DNA from: UBA6898 sp964463135
Lineage (GTDB): Bacteria > Nitrospirota > Thermodesulfovibrionia > Thermodesulfovibrionales > UBA6898
Direction of reading: 5' to 3'
Length of the DNA stretch: 64,000 bases
Assembly (NCBI GenBank): GCA_964463135.1
Contig: CAYXBA010000002.1
Location: forward strand, 300,814-364,813
In this document: positions 51,454 to 58,719 of the stretch, one piece after another
Layout: each line of letters begins with the position of its first letter
How positions within the stretch are numbered: position 1 is the stretch's first letter
The notes under the pieces: model-generated
What the model saw: only the letters and a program-made list of their open reading frames with translations
Databases searched by the model: none
Told to the model about the DNA's origin: nothing
Position numbers and translations under genes: made by a program

Positions 51454-52353
51454 ATGGCAGCGAAAGCAACTGCAGGCAGCGCGATGGCCCCGACAGTGCG
51501 GAAACGCAGCCGGGGGCCGCGCATCCTTATTGTGAGCGGTCTTTCCGGTTCCGGGAAGACCGTGGCCCTTCGTGCTGTCGAAGATGCAGGCTTTTACTGC
51601 GTTGATAATATCCCGGTATCGCTCATCGGTTCGCTTATCGACAAGATATCACGATCGAGCGGATCAGGGCATATAGCCATCGGCATCGATATCCGCGAAA
51701 AAGAATTCCTCGGCAACATCAATGCGGCAGTGGCCTCCCTCAGAAAGAGATTCCCACTCCAGATCCTCTATCTTGAGGCTGAATCCACGGTGCTGGTCAG
51801 GAGATTCAAGGAAACGAGAAGACCACACCCGCTGGGCGGCAGTATTGAAGAAGCGATCAAGTCCGAGAAGAAGGTCCTGTCAGGACTGAAGGCGAACGCA
51901 GACAGGGTAATCGACACTTCAACGCTCTCCCCCCATGAGCTGCGCAAGCTGGTGACATCACTCTATGCTCCTCAGGCCGGCCACAAGGACCTTGCTGTCA
52001 GTATCATATCGTTCGGTTTCAAATACGGCATTCCCCAGAATATCGACCTGCTCTTTGATGTGCGTTTCCTGCCGAACCCGCATTTTGTGCCGGACCTCAG
52101 GGAACTTACGGGCAGGGACAAGAAGGTATCTGATTTTGTCTTCGCGCAGTCTGTCACAAAACAGTTCATAAAGAAAGTGAAGGACCTTCTGGCTTTTCTC
52201 ATTCCTCACTATATTCGGGAGGGCAAGTCGTACATCTCGATCGCTATAGGATGTACAGGCGGGAGGCACCGTTCACCTGCCATTGTCGAAGAACTCGCCA
52301 GGTTCCTGGCAAAAAAGAACCTGGACCTGCATATTATCCATCGGGATATTTAG
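51454..52353 (+). CDS. rapZ: RNase-adapter/nucleotide-binding protein RapZ
   Basis: The 299-residue P-loop protein has Walker A SGLSGSGKTVALRAVEDAGF near residue 28, then CVDNIP and the C-terminal GCTGGRHRSPAIVEELA of the RapZ/YvcJ family. In E. coli it guides GlmY/GlmZ decay; elsewhere it senses metabolites. The N-terminal ~25 residues are a low-complexity head (ATAGSAMAPTVRKRSRG) and may be an overextended start. The usual ptsN and ptsO of the rpoN cluster are not present. Confidence 0.93.
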   Translation: MAAKATAGSAMAPTVRKRSRGPRILIVSGLSGSGKTVALRAVEDAGFYCVDNIPVSLIGSLIDKISRSSGSGHIAIGIDIREKEFLGNINAAVASLRKRFPLQILYLEAESTVLVRRFKETRRPHPLGGSIEEAIKSEKKVLSGLKANADRVIDTSTLSPHELRKLVTSLYAPQAGHKDLAVSIISFGFKYGIPQNIDLLFDVRFLPNPHFVPDLRELTGRDKKVSDFVFAQSVTKQFIKKVKDLLAFLIPHYIREGKSYISIAIGCTGGRHRSPAIVEELARFLAKKNLDLHIIHRDI

Positions 52354-52380
52354 AATCCGTTCATAACCTCTGCTCTAGCC

Positions 52381-52456
52381 GTCATTCCCGAATTCCTTAA
52401 TCGGGAATCCAGCATGTAATCAAATCGTTTTGGATCCCCGCTTTCGCGAGGATGAC
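52381..52456. repeat. Dispersed GTCATTCCCG-type palindromic repeat (copy 2)
   Basis: Starts GTCATTCCCG, contains TCGGGAATCCAGC and ends CTTTCGCGAGGATGAC, with GTCATCC-type inverted ends. It sits in the convergent gap after rapZ and before the queE stop; a shorter related copy is at 32332-32395. Confidence 0.6.
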
Positions 52457-52500
52457 AAACAAAAAAACACCTATTAACAGTCCAATTCATCAACCCCGTA

Positions 52501-53139
52501 TCAGACGCCGCGCTGGTCAGGATCAAAGATGATCTTATGTATCTGCAGGTTGAGCCGCACATCAAGCCGATCCTCAAGTATCCAGGCTGCCAGCTCTCTC
52601 TCTTCAATCCTGCCGCCTGCCGGCGAAAAAAGAACCGTGCAGCGCTTTGAAAGCCCCTGCTCAATCACCATCCTCTTTGACCATTCGTAATCGCGCCTAT
52701 CGCAGATAACGAACTTTATCTCATCATTTGGCTTTATGTATGAAAGATTGGAAAGCTCATTCTTATCGCTCATGTTGCTTGACGGTGTCTTTAGATCCAT
52801 GATCACGACGACCCTGTTGTCCAGGCGGTCTATTCTGAATGAGCCGTTCGTCTCAATAAGCACGGTGTGTCCTGCATCCAGCAGCCGCTTAGAAAGCTCC
52901 ATTACATCATCATGCTGCAGGAGCGGCTCGCCACCAGTGATCTCCACGAGACGAGTCCCTTCTTCCGAGACCCTCTGCATGATCACTTCAAGGGACATCT
53001 CTGTCCCCTCTTCATAGGAATAGGTGGTATCGCAGTATGAGCATCGGAGATTACAGCCGCTGAGGCGGATGAAAGTGCAGGGCGTACCCGCAAACGTAGA
53101 TTCGCCCTGTATGCTGACGAATATTTCACAGACCTTCAC
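52501..53139 (-). CDS. queE: 7-carboxy-7-deazaguanine synthase
   Basis: The 212-residue radical-SAM enzyme makes 7-carboxy-7-deazaguanine for queuosine. The Fe-S motif CNLRCSYCDTTYSYEEG near residue 30 and EITGGEPLLQHDDVMELSKR are typical. It fits QueE, although the same fold class includes other radical-SAM paralogues. No queC or queD lies in the window. The end abuts the repeat region; the upstream DMT gene overlaps nothing (9-base gap). Confidence 0.93.
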   Translation of the reverse strand: MKVCEIFVSIQGESTFAGTPCTFIRLSGCNLRCSYCDTTYSYEEGTEMSLEVIMQRVSEEGTRLVEITGGEPLLQHDDVMELSKRLLDAGHTVLIETNGSFRIDRLDNRVVVIMDLKTPSSNMSDKNELSNLSYIKPNDEIKFVICDRRDYEWSKRMVIEQGLSKRCTVLFSPAGGRIEERELAAWILEDRLDVRLNLQIHKIIFDPDQRGV

Positions 53140-53148
53140 GGTTCCCTC

Positions 53149-53973
53149 TCAAGCGCCTGACCGGATAGTCAGATATCCGGAACAGAGAATGAGCATGCCG
53201 CCGAGAAGTGAATTCGGCCCCGGCACTTCGCGCAGAAAGACCACGCTCAGAAGAATGGCACAAACCGGTTCCAGGTATCCGAGCACAGCGGTCCTGCTTG
53301 CCGATACGTCCCGGATGCCGCGGTAGTACAGGACTGGGGCAATTATTGAATGCACTGTTCCCATCACAAAAAAAGCCCAGAGCGCATGCACCGGGAATTC
53401 ACGCACAAAGGGCGCAACGCAGAGCACGATGGTTATATTCACCACATAGGTGAGCATGAACGGACGGTATTCTTTCGCATGCATCCTTGCGATAATGATG
53501 AGGACCGCGTATGAAAAGCCGGACGCAAGTCCGGAAAGCATACCGACCATATCTTCCTGGCGGATCGAAAAGCCGTCAAGCATGATCCAGAGACCAAGCG
53601 ATGAGAGCAGGATGGCTGCGATCAGCATGCCGGTGATCTTTTCCTTGAGGAACAGGGCAGCCAGCAGGGCAACAATGACCGGCGCCGTATAATGCGTCAG
53701 CACCGCATTCGATATGGTTGTGGTCCGAAAGGCATAAAAGAAGGCGAGGCTATTGGCAAGACCTACCAGTCCGAGCAGGACCGGGATCATCAGCTTTTTT
53801 CTGTTTTTCAGCTCAGGAAAATACCCCTTTTTCCAGGCTATCAGGGACTGCAGGAAAACGGCGATCAGTAACGAATAAAAAAGAAAAACATGCACAGGCA
53901 CATCAGCGAGCCTGAATACGAGGCCGAGTGAGCTCCAGAGAAAAATTGCAAGAAGTATATAGTATTGGGACAT
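53149..53973 (-). CDS. EamA-family (DMT) transporter
   Basis: The 274-residue inner-membrane protein has ten predicted transmembrane helices arranged as two EamA halves, with the second half beginning AAILLSSLGLWIML and ending RTAVLGYLEPVCAILLSVVFLRE. It is probably a metabolite exporter; the substrate cannot be read from sequence. It lies 9 bases from coaD and upstream of queE in one direction. Confidence 0.9.
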   Translation of the reverse strand: MSQYYILLAIFLWSSLGLVFRLADVPVHVFLFYSLLIAVFLQSLIAWKKGYFPELKNRKKLMIPVLLGLVGLANSLAFFYAFRTTTISNAVLTHYTAPVIVALLAALFLKEKITGMLIAAILLSSLGLWIMLDGFSIRQEDMVGMLSGLASGFSYAVLIIIARMHAKEYRPFMLTYVVNITIVLCVAPFVREFPVHALWAFFVMGTVHSIIAPVLYYRGIRDVSASRTAVLGYLEPVCAILLSVVFLREVPGPNSLLGGMLILCSGYLTIRSGA

Positions 53974-53982
53974 GCGGCAGGG

Positions 53983-54471
53983 TCAGCGTTTGCGGAATTT
54001 CTTCTTTAGTGCGGTCTCGACATGGGCCGGAACCAGGCCGGAGACCGAACCGCCGAGAGATGCGATCTCCTTGACGATCGTGGCAGTCAGATAGGAATAC
54101 TCCTCGCTCGGCATCATAAATACCGTTTCAATATCTGAGGAAAGGCGTCTGTTCATGAGGGCAAGCTGCAGTTCATACTCAAAATCAGATACAGCGCGCA
54201 GTCCGCGGATGATGGCAGACCCTTTTCTTTCGGAGACATAATCTACGAGCAGACCGTCGAACATCTCGATCGTCACTCCCTTATATCCTTTCAGTGTTTC
54301 GCGTATCAGAAGCAGTCGCTCCTTAACGCTGAACAGGGGGTTCTTCTTCGGGCTTGGTGCAACAGCCACGATCAGATGGTCGAATATCCGCAAGCCCCTG
54401 TTCACCAGGTCGAGATGACCGTTCGTGAAGGGATCAAAGGTGCCCGGATATATGCCTGTTCGTCTGCTCAT
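53983..54471 (-). CDS. coaD: Phosphopantetheine adenylyltransferase
   Basis: The 162-residue nucleotidyltransferase makes dephospho-CoA in CoA synthesis. It shows YPGTFDPFTNGHLDL (T/HxGH motif) near residue 8, RGLRAVSDFEYELQLALMNR near residue 88 and SSEYSYLTATIVKEI. It overlaps rsmD by 4 bases. The rsmD-coaD order is widespread. Confidence 0.96.
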   Translation of the reverse strand: MSRRTGIYPGTFDPFTNGHLDLVNRGLRIFDHLIVAVAPSPKKNPLFSVKERLLLIRETLKGYKGVTIEMFDGLLVDYVSERKGSAIIRGLRAVSDFEYELQLALMNRRLSSDIETVFMMPSEEYSYLTATIVKEIASLGGSVSGLVPAHVETALKKKFRKR

Positions 54472-55043
54472 AGTTCTTTCCTGTATAGGGCAAGTCTTGT
54501 ATCGCCGTACCGATACTGCTTTCTGAGCTTCAGGCTGCCTGAAGCAACGGGCACAGCCGCTTTTGCTCCATGCTCGCAGAGAAGCACGCCGTCTGCATCT
54601 AAAATACCATATTTGTCGATCAAAGGAAGGATTTTCTCTATCTCATCCGAGGCATAGGGAGGGTCGGCAAAAATGATGTCATACGTCTCTCCGGTGACCG
54701 AAGCCCTCTTGAGGAATGCTTCGGTCTCTTCGCCGTGAACAGACGCCTTTGATGCCAGATTGAGCCTGTCGATCAGATCGCTGATCGCTTTTACCCGGGG
54801 CCGCACGGATTCAACGAAAACAACGCTCTCGGCCCCGCGCGACAGAGCCTCTATGCCGATCGTGCCGGTCCCTGCATAAAGGTCAAGCAATGAGGCGCCC
54901 TCGATCTCGCTGCGTAGGATATCGAAGATGGCCTCCCGCACCTTTGCCGGCGTCGGCCTGAGGTCATCCTTGCCTGCCCTTTTAACAAAGAGCTTCTTTG
55001 AGCCGATCTTTCTTCCCTTGAACTCCCCTGCCGAAATTCTCAT
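54468..55043 (-). CDS. rsmD: 16S rRNA (guanine-966-N2)-methyltransferase
   Basis: The 191-residue enzyme methylates G966 of 16S rRNA. It has the family phrases RPTPAKVREAIFDIL near residue 30, LDLYAGTGTIGIEALSRGA near residue 52 and the catalytic IIFADPPYAS near residue 126. The start is preceded by a 176-base gap, so it probably begins the rsmD-coaD-DMT-queE unit. Confidence 0.96.
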   Translation of the reverse strand: MRISAGEFKGRKIGSKKLFVKRAGKDDLRPTPAKVREAIFDILRSEIEGASLLDLYAGTGTIGIEALSRGAESVVFVESVRPRVKAISDLIDRLNLASKASVHGEETEAFLKRASVTGETYDIIFADPPYASDEIEKILPLIDKYGILDADGVLLCEHGAKAAVPVASGSLKLRKQYRYGDTRLALYRKEL

Positions 55044-55219
55044 TGATTGACCTCAGCCATTTAGTAAACGACCCTGTCTAACGACCAGATAATGATACCT
55101 GGGATTTACGGAAATAGGGTAACAGGTGAAAGTTAATTGCAAAAATTCTAAGGGATAATGGCAATCAGCAGGCAGGGAGCAGCTATTTTATCTTAAAGTA
55201 AATATTTAAGTTATATGGC

Positions 55220-55705
55220 TTACTTTTCGGGAAATATTAGTTTTTTATATGTTTCGCGCTCTTCCTGGCTCAGCTCTCTCCAGAACCGTGAATGCTCAAG
55301 CCGCCTCATTCTCTCCTCAGGCGGAATATCCTGCATTCTCCTGAACCGCCTGGTCATTTCCTGGCTATTTCCGTCAGAATGAGGATCAACTCTCTGCAGC
55401 CGCTCCCGTAGCCTTTCTTTTCCGGAGGGTTCCAGATTCCTGTATGTCCGGTACCTGTTTCGCAGCTTCTGCCTTTCATCAGGGGTAAGCTCCTGATATG
55501 TTTCAAGATTGCGCCGTATCCTTTCCCTGCTTTCCGGCGGCCGGGACTTCCATGTACGGTAGTTCTCGACCACCCGCCCCTTCTCTTCAGGGGACATGGA
55601 CTGCCAGCGCTTTCTATTGTTCTCCTTGTTGTCATCAGCCGCAGCAAAGACAACCTGCATTACGATCAGCAGCGCTGTGACCAGTATTTTGATTGCCGTT
55701 TTCAT
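55220..55705 (-). CDS. DUF3106 periplasmic protein
   Basis: The 161-residue protein has a signal peptide (IKILVTALLIVMQVVFAAAD) and is otherwise Arg/Glu-rich and helical, with repeated WQSMSPEEKGRVVENYRTWK and LEPSGKERLRERLQRV units of the DUF3106 pattern. It overlaps the anti-sigma gene by 4 bases. Its place next to a sigma/anti-sigma pair suggests a periplasmic target or sensor of envelope stress, an inference from context. Confidence 0.82.
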   Translation of the reverse strand: MKTAIKILVTALLIVMQVVFAAADDNKENNRKRWQSMSPEEKGRVVENYRTWKSRPPESRERIRRNLETYQELTPDERQKLRNRYRTYRNLEPSGKERLRERLQRVDPHSDGNSQEMTRRFRRMQDIPPEERMRRLEHSRFWRELSQEERETYKKLIFPEK

Positions 55706-56238
55706 GTAATGACCATATCCAGTGCGCTCTGTTTAGGCTCCTTTGCGCGTCCGTTCGGTTCTTCAGCAAGAGGCAGTTCTTCTATCCTGACAAGATCATC
55801 AAGGGCATCGAGAAAATCATTATCCCGCAGTATGTCAAGATTGGCTATGATCTCCTCCTCGCTCACATTATTATCAGCTTCCTTCTGCACAGGAAGCTGA
55901 CTCGTGGCCAGCTCCGGTACCGGCTTGCCATGTTGTCCTGTGAAATACACGGAAAGGCCGAGAACAAGAAGCAGTGCCGCAGCAACAGATAATACCGCGC
56001 GCAGAGAAGCAGTCTTTCTCCGGGGCCGCACAGAATCAAGGATCTTTGTCCTGAGTCTGCCAGGCGGTACGGCCTCTTCCCATGTATCCATCGCCTGCCA
56101 GGCCTTGAGAAGTCCCGCATGTCGGGCACTGCACTGGGCACAAACGCCAAGATGGGTCCGTACGCGCTCCTCTGTTACCGGATCAAGTCCGCTCTCCGTG
56201 TATGCCGGCAGAATAGCCTGAATTTCCTTACAGTCCAT
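55702..56238 (-). CDS. Anti-sigma factor with zinc-finger (zf-HC2) and one transmembrane helix
   Basis: The 178-residue protein begins with the zinc-binding anti-sigma domain (CKEIQAILPAY and HxxxCxxC in HLGVCAQC, residues ~3-38). A transmembrane helix (AVLSVAAALLLVLGLSVYFT) lies near residues 78-97, followed by an acidic periplasmic segment. It should hold the adjacent ECF sigma factor inactive at the membrane. The DUF3106 gene overlaps its end by 4 bases. Confidence 0.9.
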   Translation of the reverse strand: MDCKEIQAILPAYTESGLDPVTEERVRTHLGVCAQCSARHAGLLKAWQAMDTWEEAVPPGRLRTKILDSVRPRRKTASLRAVLSVAAALLLVLGLSVYFTGQHGKPVPELATSQLPVQKEADNNVSEEEIIANLDILRDNDFLDALDDLVRIEELPLAEEPNGRAKEPKQSALDMVIT

Positions 56239-56268
56239 GCATCTTCTCCTGTCTGTTAAACACAGCTG

Positions 56269-56844
56269 TTAGTCCCTGGTTTCATCGTGCAGCGCTGAAA
56301 GCTCTACAGCAAGAAGCGCCTTTGCCCTATGGACCCTGAGCTTGACCGCATTGACCGAGCAGCCCATGATCCCGGCGATCTCTTCATACGACAGGCCGTG
56401 ATATTTACTCAGGAGCACAGCCAGCCGCATATTCTCAGGCAGCAGGTTCACTGCGCTGATAACCTTTGTTCTGAGCTGCTCTTTGGAGATGCGCTCGATC
56501 TGACCTTCATCCTTTGACGGCAGTTCAGGCAGGGTCTCATCATCGACAGAAACGATGACCGCCTGTCTTCGGGTCCTGAGGACATTAAAGCAGAGATTCC
56601 TGACGATGGTATAGAGCCAGGTGGTGAACCTGGCGTCAGGCGTGTACGAGGCCGCTGCCTTATAGATGCGTATAAAACAGTCCTGGGCCACATCTTCAGC
56701 CTCATCAGGATCACCCAGAAAGCGCAGGGCAAGGTTATAGACAGAGCGCTGATGGCGGGCGATGAGTAGTTCAAAGGCCTTGTTGTCGCCTTTGCCGATC
56801 AGCCCCATAAGGCTGACATCGGTTTCTTCTCCGGTGTCAGTCAA
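56269..56844 (-). CDS. ECF-type RNA polymerase sigma factor (RpoE-like)
   Basis: The 191-residue factor has sigma-70 region 2 (SVYNLALRFLGDPDEAEDVA and FIRIYKAAASYTPDARFTTW, residues ~30-80) and region 4 helix-turn-helix (LSYEEIAGIMGCSVNAVKLR near residue 150), with no region 1 or 3. It overlaps purN by 8 bases and is followed by its anti-sigma gene 30 bases downstream. The regulon is not known; a typical -35 AAC/-10 motif was not searched for in the rest of the genome. Confidence 0.94.
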   Translation of the reverse strand: MTDTGEETDVSLMGLIGKGDNKAFELLIARHQRSVYNLALRFLGDPDEAEDVAQDCFIRIYKAAASYTPDARFTTWLYTIVRNLCFNVLRTRRQAVIVSVDDETLPELPSKDEGQIERISKEQLRTKVISAVNLLPENMRLAVLLSKYHGLSYEEIAGIMGCSVNAVKLRVHRAKALLAVELSALHDETRD

Positions 56845-57490
56845 GCGGTGGGAATACGAGGGAACTCTTGTCCGGAGCAGCGCCGGCTATCTTCACTTTT
56901 CTGCCTATGACCTCAAGCCGGCCTTCGGAAAAAAGTCTGATAGCCTCCGGGAAGATCTTATGCTCCAGCTTCAGTATCCGTTCTGAAAGCGATTCCTCTG
57001 TATCCTCAAAGGAGACTGGAACAGCTGCCTGGATGATAATAGGCCCCGTATCCATCCCCTCATCCACAAAATGCACGGTGCAGCCTGATATTCTTACGCC
57101 GTAGTCCTGTGCCTGCTTTTGGCCATGGAGTCCGGGAAATGACGGCAGAAGTGCGGGATGGATATTCATGACCCGGTCCCGGTACGCATCGATAAGCGGC
57201 CTGCCGATGATCCTCATGAAGCCGGCAAGCACGACCAGTCCGACCTCTCTGGTTCTCAGCTCACGGACCACGGCCTTGTAGTACTCATTCCTCGAAGCGT
57301 AATGGCCGGGCACCATGATAAGCGGTTCAATGCCGTGCTTCCGGGCCCGCTCTATCGCAAAGGCATTGGGGTTGTCTGTGATCAGCAGGACGATCCGTGC
57401 TTTTAGCCTGCCTGTTTCGATCGCATCTATAACAGCCTGAAAATTCGACCCTCTCCCTGACGCGAGAATGCCGATACTCAACAGTTCCAT
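56837..57490 (-). CDS. purN: Phosphoribosylglycinamide formyltransferase
   Basis: The 217-residue enzyme formylates GAR in purine synthesis with 10-formyl-THF. Family motifs are GILASGRGSNFQAVIDAI at the N-terminus and MNIHPALLPSFPGLHGQKQA near residue 104, plus CTVHFVDEGMDTGPII. It overlaps the ECF sigma gene by 8 bases, an unusual neighbour for a purine gene. Fhs downstream supplies its cofactor. Confidence 0.96.
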   Translation of the reverse strand: MELLSIGILASGRGSNFQAVIDAIETGRLKARIVLLITDNPNAFAIERARKHGIEPLIMVPGHYASRNEYYKAVVRELRTREVGLVVLAGFMRIIGRPLIDAYRDRVMNIHPALLPSFPGLHGQKQAQDYGVRISGCTVHFVDEGMDTGPIIIQAAVPVSFEDTEESLSERILKLEHKIFPEAIRLFSEGRLEVIGRKVKIAGAAPDKSSLVFPPLD

Positions 57491-57534
57491 GCTCCCTCCG
57501 GGTTAAAACTGAATACGCGTAAAGACCCTGGAGG

Positions 57535-58491
57535 TCAGAGGCGTATATCGATAAATGCTTTTTCGCGCAGAGACTTTGTCCAGGCCTTATATTTTTCATT
57601 GAACATCTTGTTCTGTAGAGCGGCCGTTGCAGCTTCGCGGAGTTCAGTACCGGACTTTGGTGAAGCCATCTCCTCAAGCTTGAGTATATGCATGCCTGCA
57701 TTGCTCCAGAAGGGCTTGCTGATATCTCCCTGTTTCATTGAAACAAGCGCTGCACTGAATTCCCTTCCCAGATTCCCCTTTTCAATAAACCCAAGATCGC
57801 CGCCCGTAGCCTTGCCTGCATCCTCGGAATTCTTGCGTGCCAGCTCTGCAAAGTCTGCCCCCTGCAGCGCCTGGGCATAGACGGCCTGAGCTTTTTCCTC
57901 TACTGCGGATTTCTCGGCCTCATCATGCGGTTTTTTGAAAAAGATCTGACGGATATGGTAAGCCTCATTGCCAGCGAGTGCATTGCTGTTCTCCTTCATG
58001 AACTTATCAACATCAGCTTCAGTGACCAGGACCTTGGTGCGCACCTGCTGATTCACGATCTTGCTCTGCAGGATCTGGTCTTTCAGTTTCTTTTTGTATT
58101 CGGCCAGGGTATAACCCTCACTCATGAGAGAATTCTCGAACTGGGCATCAGACATGGAATATTTCTTTTTTATACCTGCAATGGTCTCGTCGACCTCGTC
58201 ATCAGAGACTCTGAACTTATTTTCTGTCGCCGCCTGGACCTGGAGTCTGAATGATATAAGGTTCTCAAGAAATGCCGCCTCATTGTCCTTGAAAAGCTTA
58301 TTCCGCTCCTCTTCAGGCAGCGCCTTTATTGCAGGGGAAGATTCTGCCTGCATGGCCCTGTACAAATCACTCCAGGTGATAACCTCCTGGTTTACCGTGG
58401 CGACAATGCGATCGAGCATATACGTCGCATGGGAAAACGACACAAGAGCGAAAAGAAGGATCAGAGAATACGCTATACATTTTTTGATCAT
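57535..58491 (-). CDS. SurA-like periplasmic peptidyl-prolyl isomerase
   Basis: The 318-residue protein has a signal peptide (IAYSLILLFALVSFSHATYM), a SurA N-terminal domain (LDRIVATVNQEVITWSDLYR) and a complete parvulin domain near residues 175-285, including the canonical NSEDAGKATGGDLGFIEKG and FWSNAGMHILKLEE. It is the most canonical of the four parvulin-type proteins in the window. The 44-base gap to purN leaves room for one unit. Confidence 0.9.
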   Translation of the reverse strand: MIKKCIAYSLILLFALVSFSHATYMLDRIVATVNQEVITWSDLYRAMQAESSPAIKALPEEERNKLFKDNEAAFLENLISFRLQVQAATENKFRVSDDEVDETIAGIKKKYSMSDAQFENSLMSEGYTLAEYKKKLKDQILQSKIVNQQVRTKVLVTEADVDKFMKENSNALAGNEAYHIRQIFFKKPHDEAEKSAVEEKAQAVYAQALQGADFAELARKNSEDAGKATGGDLGFIEKGNLGREFSAALVSMKQGDISKPFWSNAGMHILKLEEMASPKSGTELREAATAALQNKMFNEKYKAWTKSLREKAFIDIRL

Positions 58492-58581
58492 GACTACCTC
58501 CGGATTAGATACTATATACTATGCTTTTTCGGAAAATCCACGAGAGATTTATCACTTATAAGTTTATTAGTTTTAATTATA

Positions 58582-58611
58582 TTGAAGATTGCCTGACAAT
58601 ACTGCTATAAT
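58582..58611 (+). promoter_or_regulatory. Possible sigma-70 promoter of fhs
   Basis: TTGAAG (58582-58587), an 18-base spacer and a perfect TATAAT (58606-58611). The fhs ATG lies 108 bases downstream behind AGGAGG. No known THF riboswitch was recognised in the leader. Confidence 0.38.
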
Positions 58612-58719
58612 CTCGCAACTGACGGTTGTCATTGAGAAAAAGTGCTTTTGCAGCAGCCGTATTTATAACCGTGAAATTGTTATGTTTCACTGATAAATAA
58701 CTCATTTTAGGAGGTTTGT

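Noticed and set aside
58492..58719. Possible THF riboswitch in the fhs leader
   Set aside because: No matches to the conserved THF-I or THF-II segments as I know them; only an ordinary promoter-like sequence is seen.
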